Below, in pieces: positions 1-7,789 of a DNA stretch of 64,000 nt. Origin of the DNA: Pedobacter xixiisoli (GTDB lineage: Bacteria > Bacteroidota > Bacteroidia > Sphingobacteriales > Sphingobacteriaceae); the NCBI RefSeq assembly GCF_900215335.1, contig NZ_OCMT01000001.1:434001-498000 (forward strand), read 5' to 3'. Position 1 is the first letter of the stretch. The number at the start of each line of letters is the position of its first letter. Both the position numbers and the translations under genes were made by a program. Below the pieces are notes generated by a model, which saw only the letters and a program-made list of their open reading frames with translations, was not told the DNA's origin and made no database searches.

Positions 1-1922
1 TAAGGTCTACTAGGATTTATCCTAATGGAGGTACTTGTTCAACTATAGCGGTAAGGACTATCGAAATTCTAGCAGCTCCAGCAGCAAGTTTTACGACCAA
101 TTCAGGTAGCCTTAATTGCGGTCCGTTTACTTTAGAAGTCCGTGCAAATGGAACTAATGCAATAAACGTAGAATGGGATTTTGGCGATCCAACTAGTGCT
201 AACAATACTGCAGTAGGTTTAAGTGCAAGCCACACTTACATCACAGCTGGTGATTATGTGGTGACTTCAAGAACGTACAATTCGCAAGGTTGTAGCAATG
301 TCAGTACCCAAATAATTAGAATTACAGAAAGTCCAATTGCTAACTTCTCTGCATCTACTGATAACATCTGTGGTACAACTGGAAATGTTAATTTCCGAAA
401 CGAAACAACTTTTGGAGGTACTGGTACAGTTACCTACAAATGGTTTGTGAACAATGCTCAGGTGGCTACCAGCACCGATCTAAATCATGCTTTTATAGTG
501 CCGACCGGGGCAACACTACCTTACATTTTCACCGTAAAACTAGAAGCATCCAATATCGTTGGTTGTAAAACAACGCAAGAGAAAACAGTACAATTTAACC
601 CACTTCCAAGAGCAGTTTTTAATCTGGCACAAACAAGGGGGTGCGCACCTTTTACCTTACAAATAAATAATCAGTCTACTAACTCAGACCAGTACGAATG
701 GTATTTAGATGGAGCTTTGGTTTCTACACTTCGCAATCCTACAGATATTGTCTTGAGTGATTTTGATAGAACTTATAGCCTTAGGTTATTGGTTAAAAAT
801 CAATATGGATGTACGGAAAACGAACAAATTGTACAGGTGTCGACCTATGCTTTTCTAAAAGCAGAATTTGATGTGGCTAACGACTTAAGCTGTAATGGTG
901 TATTAGATCTTCAGATTACAAATAGAAGCGTTGGTGCTACAACCTATACTTGGGATTATGGAGATGGCTCACCTATCTACGTTGGTAGTAACCCTACACA
1001 TAGCTACGGCAGACAAGGAGTGTTCACATTAAAACTCACAGCAAGTAACGGATTTTGTTCTGATATTTTTACCAAAACTATAACCGTATCTAATCCAGTA
1101 AGAGCATCGTTTTCGAGTGATGTTAGAAATGGATGTAACCAGTTAACCGTTAGATTTAGAAATACATCTATCAATGCAACAGAATACTATTGGGATTTTG
1201 GAGATGGCTCTTTCTCTAGAGAAGAAAATCCTCAGCACCAATATGCATCTTCAAGTACTTCTTATACTGTAAAATTAATAGCAACTAATCAATATGGCTG
1301 CAGAGACGAGGTGTCTGCCACTAATTTCGTTACTGTTTTACCTCCACCGCAAGCTATTATACAGATAGCACCTAGTAGTATCATAAAAGTTCCCGATTAT
1401 AGTTTTCAATTTAAAGCGGTTACTACTGATGACATTATTCTCTATAGATGGGAGTTTGGAGACGGTACCGGTTCTGATAGAAGTGAAGTGACACATAAAT
1501 ATGATAGGTTTGGTACTTATAACGTGAAGCTACATATTACTAATAGGGCTAATTGTACCACTATAATTGAAGAACAAGTAACAATTTTGGATTTTCCGGG
1601 TTACCTATATATTCCTAATGCATTTGAGCCGGAAAACTTAAATAACGACTTGAAGGTGTTTAAGGTAAAAGGTAGTGGTTTGGCAACTTATCACTTTAAG
1701 GTTTTCAATAAATGGGGACAAATGATTTGGCAAACAACTAAGTTAGATGACCAAGGTGCACCAATAGAACATTGGGATGGTATGCACAATGGTCAATTGC
1801 TGCCTATTGGAGCTTATTTTTGGCAAGCAGAAGCTACATTCATTAATGGGGGAGTTTGGAAAGGCATGAAATACGGCAATAAGTCGGAAAGTAAAAATGG
1901 GGTTATTCATTTAATAAGATAG
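1..1922 (+). CDS. PKD-domain surface protein with type IX secretion type B C-terminal domain (5' partial)
   Basis: The reading frame is open from the window edge (first full codon at base 3), so the start lies outside and the product is larger than the 640 codons seen. Repeated PKD-type cores (WDFGDPTS, WDYGDGSP, WDFGDGSF, WEFGDGTG) are followed by about 90 C-terminal residues (IPNAFEPE ... FNKWGQMIWQ ... WDG ... GAYFWQ). That tail matches the gliding-motility or CHU-type type B sorting domain of type IX secretion substrates. By family knowledge it is exported across the outer membrane and attached or released at the surface as an adhesin-like protein. The stop codon is directly followed by the ATG of a PorP/SprF gene, the usual partner of type B substrates. 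The ligand cannot be told from the sequence. Confidence 0.9.
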   Translation, partial: RSTRIYPNGGTCSTIAVRTIEILAAPAASFTTNSGSLNCGPFTLEVRANGTNAINVEWDFGDPTSANNTAVGLSASHTYITAGDYVVTSRTYNSQGCSNVSTQIIRITESPIANFSASTDNICGTTGNVNFRNETTFGGTGTVTYKWFVNNAQVATSTDLNHAFIVPTGATLPYIFTVKLEASNIVGCKTTQEKTVQFNPLPRAVFNLAQTRGCAPFTLQINNQSTNSDQYEWYLDGALVSTLRNPTDIVLSDFDRTYSLRLLVKNQYGCTENEQIVQVSTYAFLKAEFDVANDLSCNGVLDLQITNRSVGATTYTWDYGDGSPIYVGSNPTHSYGRQGVFTLKLTASNGFCSDIFTKTITVSNPVRASFSSDVRNGCNQLTVRFRNTSINATEYYWDFGDGSFSREENPQHQYASSSTSYTVKLIATNQYGCRDEVSATNFVTVLPPPQAIIQIAPSSIIKVPDYSFQFKAVTTDDIILYRWEFGDGTGSDRSEVTHKYDRFGTYNVKLHITNRANCTTIIEEQVTILDFPGYLYIPNAFEPENLNNDLKVFKVKGSGLATYHFKVFNKWGQMIWQTTKLDDQGAPIEHWDGMHNGQLLPIGAYFWQAEATFINGGVWKGMKYGNKSESKNGVIHLIR

Positions 1923-2957
1923 ATGTACAAACTAATTTTAAAATACGCTTGTGCAATTTTGATGGTTGGCAGTATCGGGATCACTGCTAAAGCACAAGAC
2001 TTGATCTATTCTCAGTTTTACAACGCCCCAGTATATTTAAATCCAGCGTTAAATGGAGAGTTTGAAGGAGATATTAGGTTTAATATGATTTACCGTTCTC
2101 AGTGGACAAAAGTTCGTGGTGCTTTAGATAGTTATACCTTTTCAGTAGATTATCAGTTGCCGGCATTTGGTGGCGGAATTGGGCTAATCTTAAATAAATC
2201 TACAGAAGGCACAGCTTATCTATCTAAACTAAACGTAGCTTCTGTTTTTTCTTACAGCGTTCAATTAAATTCGGAAAGTCGACTTTCTTTTGGGCTACAA
2301 GCAGGAATGATTAACAGTAGGGTAGATGAAAGTAGGCTGTTGTTTTCTGATCAACTGGATAACCAAGGGATTATTCCTGGTGCAACATCTTCAGCATCTA
2401 TCTTGTCAAATAACAATAGGAGTTTTTTTGATGCAGCAGCGGGAATTAATTTAGTAGCTGGCAACTTTATGATTGGCGGCTCTGCTCAACACATCAACAG
2501 ACCAGATGAATCTTTAACTGGTCAAGTTTCCAAACTACCTATGCGTTATGGTATTCACACAAGTTATCTCATCAGCTTAGATCGTTATGGAGAAGAATTA
2601 CCTGCCATCATTCCGTCTTTGGTAGTATACAGACAAGATCAATACAATTCAATCAGTGCCGGATTTCAATTTAAAACAAGCTCTATCAACTTGGGACTTT
2701 GGTACAGGGGCAATGGTTCCCAAAACGATGCCATTGTTTTTTCTGTGATATTTGACCTATTTAAAAATTCTGGAAGTTCAAATAAGGTTAGATTAGGCGT
2801 AAGTCATGATGCAACAACTTCAAAACTCAACTATACTACCACTGGAGGTACAACGGAAGCTGCTGTAGTTTACGAAACCGAAATACCTGGTAGAGCTGAA
2901 GCAAGATACATTAGGGAAAGAAATAATAGTTTCAACAGGTGTTATAAGTTCTATTAA
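1923..2957 (+). CDS. PorP/SprF family type IX secretion-associated outer membrane protein
   Basis: The protein has 344 residues with an N-terminal signal peptide (residues 1-24, ending AKAQ). The next residues, DLIYSQFYNAPVYLNPAL, are the hallmark start of PorP/SprF proteins. The rest is rich in alternating beta-strand patterns, as expected for an outer-membrane barrel. The ATG abuts the stop codon of the preceding PKD/type B-domain gene, so the two are cotranscribed. Work on SprF in Flavobacterium links this family to secretion or anchoring of type B cargo, and this copy is most likely dedicated to the upstream protein. The charged tail after about residue 325 is longer than the barrel needs. 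Confidence 0.92.
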   Translation: MYKLILKYACAILMVGSIGITAKAQDLIYSQFYNAPVYLNPALNGEFEGDIRFNMIYRSQWTKVRGALDSYTFSVDYQLPAFGGGIGLILNKSTEGTAYLSKLNVASVFSYSVQLNSESRLSFGLQAGMINSRVDESRLLFSDQLDNQGIIPGATSSASILSNNNRSFFDAAAGINLVAGNFMIGGSAQHINRPDESLTGQVSKLPMRYGIHTSYLISLDRYGEELPAIIPSLVVYRQDQYNSISAGFQFKTSSINLGLWYRGNGSQNDAIVFSVIFDLFKNSGSSNKVRLGVSHDATTSKLNYTTTGGTTEAAVVYETEIPGRAEARYIRERNNSFNRCYKFY

Positions 2958-3052
2958 CTTTTTCCTTTCAATTTCCCACGCAAATAGCTGATAGCTTCTA
3001 GAAGAATCGCCAAAGCGCCAAGGTATACCGTAAATTGCTCAAATAAGTTCAT
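2954..3052 (-). CDS. possible 32-residue single-span membrane miniprotein
   Basis: A short frame starts with ATG at 3052 and ends with TAA overlapping the porP/sprF stop region by four bases. The product has a hydrophobic middle (FTVYLGALAILLEAISYL) and a very basic end (RGKLKGKS), as expected for a tiny inner-membrane peptide. No family is recognised and no strong promoter is visible upstream. It may be chance coding, but composition and convergent placement are compatible with a real small protein. Confidence 0.35.
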   Translation of the reverse strand: MNLFEQFTVYLGALAILLEAISYLRGKLKGKS

Positions 3053-3095
3053 CTTCGGTTGTTTTTGTATCTTAGATGAATTTACGTAATTATTG

Positions 3096-3671
3096 TTACA
3101 ATCCAGTATTTGTTCTAAATAATTTAATGGCGATGGCTAATAAAATAACGCCGAAGCTTTTTCTAAGTACGTTTAGCCCAGTTTTTCCAAGCATTTTTTC
3201 CAGTCTTGACGTATTTTTTAGCACAAAGTAAACGAATACCATGTTTAGGAGAATTCCTATCAGAATGTTTTCTGTACGATACTCAGTTTTTAAGGATAGG
3301 AGGGTAGTTAAAGAACCAGCACCAGCAATTAATGGAAATGCCAATGGAACAATAGATACCGTTTCAGGAGCTTCATCCCTGAAAAAGTGGATACCCAAAA
3401 CCATTTCCATAGCGATAAAGAAAATTACCAATGAACCGGCAATAGCGAATGATTGCACATCTACTCCAATCACATTTAAAACAGCCTTTCCTCCAAAAAG
3501 AAAAATAATCATGATGGCAGTTGCTACAATGGTTGCTTTTTCCGATTGGATATGCCCAGCTTTTTTACGTAACGATATGATAATCGGAATGGAACCCAGG
3601 ATATCAATAATCGCAAATAAAATCATCGAGGTCGATAGAATTTGATTAAAGTCGAATTGCAAAGGTTCCAT
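3096..3671 (-). CDS. MarC/NAAT family integral membrane protein
   Basis: The protein has 191 residues with about six hydrophobic segments. It matches the MarC family in length and motifs (FAIIDILGSIPIII near residues 19-32, PLAFPLIAGAGSLTT in the middle). MarC proteins are inner-membrane proteins of uncertain transport function; a role in multiple antibiotic resistance was proposed and later questioned. It stands alone, convergent with the upstream porP/sprF gene and downstream of ettA on the same strand, but separated from ettA by a terminator near 3750. The 'marC' label should not be read as proof of drug resistance. Confidence 0.88.
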   Translation of the reverse strand: MEPLQFDFNQILSTSMILFAIIDILGSIPIIISLRKKAGHIQSEKATIVATAIMIIFLFGGKAVLNVIGVDVQSFAIAGSLVIFFIAMEMVLGIHFFRDEAPETVSIVPLAFPLIAGAGSLTTLLSLKTEYRTENILIGILLNMVFVYFVLKNTSRLEKMLGKTGLNVLRKSFGVILLAIAIKLFRTNTGL

Positions 3672-3741
3672 ACGTTAAAATTTGATGTAAAAGTACGGGT
3701 TTAAAAGTGAAAGTTGTATAAATGTGATAACAAGTTAAGAA

Positions 3742-3772
3742 ATAGAAAAAGGCAATCGAAATGACTGCCTCT
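3742..3772 (-). terminator. rho-independent terminator downstream of ettA
   Basis: Read on the minus strand, an imperfect hairpin (arms GGCAGTC and GATTGCC around ATTTC) is followed by TTTTTCTATTTCTT. It lies about 130 bases after the ettA stop codon and before marC, so it probably ends the ettA transcript. Confidence 0.6.
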
Positions 3773-3898
3773 TGTTATATTCTTTTAATTAATTCACCAC
3801 CTTAAACATCTTAGAAAACTTTAGGCTTAAGTGCTCTCAGGTGTCTCAGGTGGTAAACACAGGAAATCTAAAATCGTAATTCTACAATCGTCAACCCC

Positions 3899-5578
3899 TT
3901 ATCCTAATTTTTTGTATCTAATCCTTTTTGGAGCTACATCGCCTAAGCGTTTCTTACGGTTTTCTTCATAATCAGAATAGTTACCTTCAAAGAAATAAAC
4001 TTGCGAATCGCCTTCGAAAGCTAAAATGTGCGTACAGATACGATCTAAGAACCATCTATCGTGACTAATTACTACCGCACATCCACCAAAGTTTTCTAAA
4101 GCTTCTTCTAAAGCACGTAAAGTATTTACGTCGATATCATTGGTAGGCTCATCCAGTAATAAAACGTTAGCGCCTTCTTTCAAAGTAATGGCCAAATGAA
4201 CACGGTTACGCTCACCACCCGATAATACGCCAACTTTCTTTTGTTGATCGGCACCGTTGAAGTTAAATTTAGAAACATAAGCTCTAGAATTTACTTGCTT
4301 GTTGCCTAACAGCATGTTGTCTAAACCGTCGGTAATATTTTCATAAACCGTTTTATCCGGATTAAGGTCGTTGTGCATTTGGTCTACGTAGCCCAATTTC
4401 ACGGTTTCGCCAACCCTAAAATCGCCAGCATCTGCTTGCTCCTGACCAGTAATTAAACGGAATAAGGTGGTTTTACCAGCACCATTCGGACCAATGATAC
4501 CAACGATACCCGCAGGAGGCAAAGAGAAACTTAAATCTTCGAATAGCAATTTGCCATCGTAAGCTTTTGAGATGTTGTTAGCTTCAATTACCACGTTCCC
4601 CAAACGAGGTCCAGCAGGAATAAACAATTCTAATTTGTCTTCACGTTCTTTGCCGTCTTCGCTAGCTAATTTATCGTAGTTTGATAAACGAGCTTTAGAT
4701 TTTGCATGACGAGCTTTTGGCGCCATACGAACCCATTCTAACTCACGTTCTAACGCTTTTTGACGCTTACTTTCTGTTTTGTCTTCTTGTGCTAAACGTT
4801 TCGCTTTTTGGTCTAACCACGATGAGTAGTTACCTTTCCAAGGAATACCTTCGCCACGATCCAGTTCTAAAATCCATCCAGCAACGTTATCCAAGAAATA
4901 TCTATCGTGGGTTACAGCAATTACAGTTCCTTCGTAATTTTGCAAGAACTGCTCTAACCAGTCAATACTTTCAGCATCCAAGTGGTTGGTAGGCTCATCC
5001 AATAACAATACATCTGGAGACTGTAATAATAAACGGCACATCGCCACACGACGGCGCTCACCACCTGATAACACAGCAATCTTTGTTTCTGGATCTGGGC
5101 AACGTAAAGCATCCATCGCACGCTCTAATTTGTTGTCTAGTTCCCAAGCATTCGATGCATCGATTTTATCTTGCAGCTCACCCTGGCGAGCCATCAATTT
5201 ATCCATTTTGTCGGCATCAGAGTAGTTTTCCTCTAAGCCGAAAGCTTCATTAATAGCTTCGTATTCTTTAAGCACAGCAGTAATTTCGGCAACGCCTTCT
5301 TCTACTACTTCACGTACTGTTTTTTCTGGGTCTAATTCTGGTTCTTGTGCTAAATAGCCTACCGAGTAACCTGGTGAGAATACGACTTCGCCCTGTATAG
5401 ATTTATCTAAACCAGCAATAATTTTTAATAATGATGATTTACCCGAGCCGTTTAAACCAACAACGCCAATTTTGGCACCATAAAAGAAGGATAGGTATAT
5501 ATTTTTTAAAACCTGTTTTTGTGGCGGATAAATCTTGCTTACCCCAGCCATTGAAAAGATTATTTTTTCGTCTGACAT
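3899..5578 (-). CDS. ettA: energy-dependent translational throttle protein EttA (ABC-F ATPase)
   Basis: The 559 residues match EttA in length. There are two ABC cassettes: Walker A GLNGSGKS at 41-48 and GPNGAGKT at 363-370, signature LSGGERRRV at about 170 and LSGGERNRV in the second half, Walker B LLLDEPTNHLD at about 191 and LLLDEPTNDID later. No membrane segments are present. A charged linker at about 240-310 corresponds to the P-site tRNA interaction region. By family knowledge, EttA binds the ribosomal E site and gates the first elongation steps according to ATP/ADP ratio. It is monocistronic here. Other ABC-F members (Uup, resistance types) are less likely because the length and the DID second Walker B fit EttA. 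Confidence 0.95.
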   Translation of the reverse strand: MSDEKIIFSMAGVSKIYPPQKQVLKNIYLSFFYGAKIGVVGLNGSGKSSLLKIIAGLDKSIQGEVVFSPGYSVGYLAQEPELDPEKTVREVVEEGVAEITAVLKEYEAINEAFGLEENYSDADKMDKLMARQGELQDKIDASNAWELDNKLERAMDALRCPDPETKIAVLSGGERRRVAMCRLLLQSPDVLLLDEPTNHLDAESIDWLEQFLQNYEGTVIAVTHDRYFLDNVAGWILELDRGEGIPWKGNYSSWLDQKAKRLAQEDKTESKRQKALERELEWVRMAPKARHAKSKARLSNYDKLASEDGKEREDKLELFIPAGPRLGNVVIEANNISKAYDGKLLFEDLSFSLPPAGIVGIIGPNGAGKTTLFRLITGQEQADAGDFRVGETVKLGYVDQMHNDLNPDKTVYENITDGLDNMLLGNKQVNSRAYVSKFNFNGADQQKKVGVLSGGERNRVHLAITLKEGANVLLLDEPTNDIDVNTLRALEEALENFGGCAVVISHDRWFLDRICTHILAFEGDSQVYFFEGNYSDYEENRKKRLGDVAPKRIRYKKLG

Positions 5579-5943
5579 GTTAAAATTTTGTTTCTACAAA
5601 GATGCCATTTATTTTGTAAAATAAGGTGATTGATGTGCTTAGAATGAATTTTTAGAAAAGCAGATGATTACTGCTATAAATGGCAGTAGGAGAAAACCTA
5701 TGAAGTTTTACCTAAATACAAAAAGGATTTTTGCTCTTACTCCTGTTAGTTAACAAAAGCATATATATATCTTGGCAAAATTCTCTTTGTGCTGTGGATA
5801 TTTCTGTTTAATTAGGAGAGTAACGGAAGTGATACATAGAAGTTTATTTTTTTTAAAATGTTTTTAATTATTTAATTATCATTTAGTTATTTGTTGAACT
5901 GACCATCATTGAAAAATTGTTGCTTCATAAATAAGCAATTATG

Positions 5944-5974
5944 TTTGGTGATTTAAATCAAATACTTATATTTG
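5944..5974 (+). promoter_or_regulatory. Bacteroidota-type promoter for a short orphan transcript
   Basis: TTTG at 5944-5947, a 19-base spacer and TATATTTG at 5967-5974 match exactly the TTTG-N19-TAnnTTTG promoter of the Bacteroidota housekeeping sigma factor. Predicted transcription start is near 5980. No protein gene follows on this strand. Confidence 0.6.
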
Positions 5975-5979
5975 TTGCG

Positions 5980-6036
5980 AGAGCGTTAATTTAGATGATG
6001 GGGATAGGACTTCGGTTTTATCTCCATTTCTTTTTT
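5980..6036 (+). ncRNA. candidate small RNA of about 57 nt between ettA and the MocR gene
   Basis: The segment starts a few bases after a consensus promoter and ends with a strong hairpin (5998-6027) capped by a C-UUCG-G tetraloop, followed by TTTCTTTTTT. The stem has about 13 pairs, including three G-U pairs. There is no open frame worth naming, and the next gene (MocR) is convergent, so this is not the leader of a gene. It could be a trans-acting small RNA or the remnant of a lost gene's leader. The rest of the 540-base gap (5579-5943 and 6037-6119) shows nothing else. Confidence 0.5.
5998..6036 (+). terminator. rho-independent terminator with UUCG tetraloop
   Basis: Pairing runs from 5998-6010 with 6015-6027 around TTCG (6011-6014), then a T-rich tract to 6036. 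On the opposite strand no T tract follows, so it works for plus-strand transcription only. Confidence 0.7.
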
Positions 6037-6119
6037 ATAAGGATTTCAAACTATGAGATATGGATTCAATATTTCAATTATCGAAAGGCATTACTCATTA
6101 AATCTAGTAAGCCAGAGAA

Positions 6120-7595
6120 CTATTGAACCAATGAGCTGCTTATAATTTCCAAGCTATTTTTCATTTCCTCAATTGTTAAGTGCCCGAAGCCAATACGCAT
6201 GGCAGTTGTTTTCCTATTTTGGTAAAGGATATTTTGTGGGATAAATAAATCCTTCTTTTGGCAAACCTTAGCGAGTTGTAATAAAGAAACAGGAATATTC
6301 CACTCGAGCCAAACTGCTAGACCTCCATTTGGAACATTAAACGCTGCCTGATGTCCAAAATGTTTGGCTAGTAATGCACAGCAATTATTTCTACGTTCTT
6401 GGTAAATCTTTAACGATTTCTTGAGATGTCGATGGATATCACCCTCGGCAATCATTTCTCCCAACACTTGTTCCATTACAATGTCGCCTTGGCGGTCTAA
6501 AATGCCCATATATTTTTGCATTTCATTGATGAAGTTTTTTGGAGCTACTACAAAGCCCGAACTAAAAGATGGCGTCAACGATTTTCCGAAAGAACCCACA
6601 TAAATCACCATTCCGTTTACATCTGCACTGGCTAGAGGCATAATGGTGCTTTTTTCATATTGGAAATCATAATCGTAATCATCCTCAATGATGATAAAAC
6701 CATGCGATTGCGCTAATTGTAAAAGTTGTACCCGCCGTTGCGCACTTAAGCTTACCGTAGTAGGGTAGTGGTGATGTGGTGTGATGTAAACGGCTCTGAT
6801 CTTAGTGGTCTTTAATTTTTCCGCCAGTTGATCTACATCGATACCCTGCTCATCTATGGGGATGGTTTTGATATTAGCGCCTGCTTTTTGAAAAACCATA
6901 TTAGCAGTAAATAGCCCTAATTCTGCAACTACCACTACATCATTTGGTTCAACTAGCAGTTGTGCAATAATATAAAGGCTCACCTCCGAACTTCGCGTGA
7001 TAAGTAAATTGTCTTTTGATATATGTAAGCCACGAGAACTGTTCAGGTAATTACTTAACTGCTCCCTAAAATAGTTTCCAGTATATAAAGGGTTATCTAT
7101 TTTCTTAAGTGTGTTTTTTCGTTTAAGTGTAGCACTATATAAGCTAGATAATTGCTTGATTTCTGTTAAGCGAATATCTGGTGTGCCATCGTTAAACTGA
7201 TAGGTACAATTAGATTGTTCAAAGGGATTATCCAAAATGTTTGACTGCTTAAAAGCATAACCAGTTTGCGATGGATAACTTGCCAAAGATACGAGTGCAT
7301 CGTAAGGTCGTTCATTAATCTTGGTTTGGTTATCCATTACGTAGGCACCTCTGTTGGGATGAATGGCTATCCAACCTTGATGATGCAAATCTTCGTAAGC
7401 AGCAATTACTGTTTTGCGATGTAATTTGAGCAGTTCGCTCAAAGTTCTGCTCCCTGGCATTTTAATACCAGCAACCAAGTAGCCTCTCTGTATGGCATTA
7501 ATGAGCTGTTGTGCCAACTGTAGATAAATCGGAGTCTTTGTATCTCTATCTAGATGAATAAAACTCAAAAAAGGAATTTCAGCCGGACTACTCAT
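6120..7595 (-). CDS. MocR/PdxR-type GntR regulator with aminotransferase-like domain
   Basis: The 491 residues comprise a GntR winged helix (about 20-88, containing PGSRTLSELLKLHRKTV), a linker, and a fold-type I PLP domain with IIIEDDYDYDF near 301-311 and the PLP lysine K338 in GSFGKSLTP. Members such as PdxR sense PLP or amino compounds and control divergent genes. No pdxS/pdxT or GABA genes lie nearby. The divergent neighbour is a TonB-dependent receptor 194 bases away, which is the most likely target besides the regulator itself. The ligand is unknown. Confidence 0.9.
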   Translation of the reverse strand: MSSPAEIPFLSFIHLDRDTKTPIYLQLAQQLINAIQRGYLVAGIKMPGSRTLSELLKLHRKTVIAAYEDLHHQGWIAIHPNRGAYVMDNQTKINERPYDALVSLASYPSQTGYAFKQSNILDNPFEQSNCTYQFNDGTPDIRLTEIKQLSSLYSATLKRKNTLKKIDNPLYTGNYFREQLSNYLNSSRGLHISKDNLLITRSSEVSLYIIAQLLVEPNDVVVVAELGLFTANMVFQKAGANIKTIPIDEQGIDVDQLAEKLKTTKIRAVYITPHHHYPTTVSLSAQRRVQLLQLAQSHGFIIIEDDYDYDFQYEKSTIMPLASADVNGMVIYVGSFGKSLTPSFSSGFVVAPKNFINEMQKYMGILDRQGDIVMEQVLGEMIAEGDIHRHLKKSLKIYQERRNNCCALLAKHFGHQAAFNVPNGGLAVWLEWNIPVSLLQLAKVCQKKDLFIPQNILYQNRKTTAMRIGFGHLTIEEMKNSLEIISSSLVQ

Positions 7596-7789
7596 TTTTT
7601 TAAAACTGGACTATTTTAATGCGCCGGAAAGATACGAGTTTTGCGCCGAAGTCGGGAAGTGGTTAGTAGGGAAGTCAGAAAAGATTAATCAATCACAAAG
7701 ACACAAAGAAATAGAAAGAAATTCTTGCTGCTTCATTTCCATACAAGTGAAATGACGTTAGCGGGTTCTAAAAATAAAGCAATTTAACA

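Noticed and set aside
3241..3645. 134-codon plus-strand frame
   Set aside because: It is antisense to marC, has no family similarity and an unnatural composition.
7596..7789. Cobalamin riboswitch before the BtuB-like receptor
   Set aside because: No B12-box-like conserved sequence could be found in this short leader.
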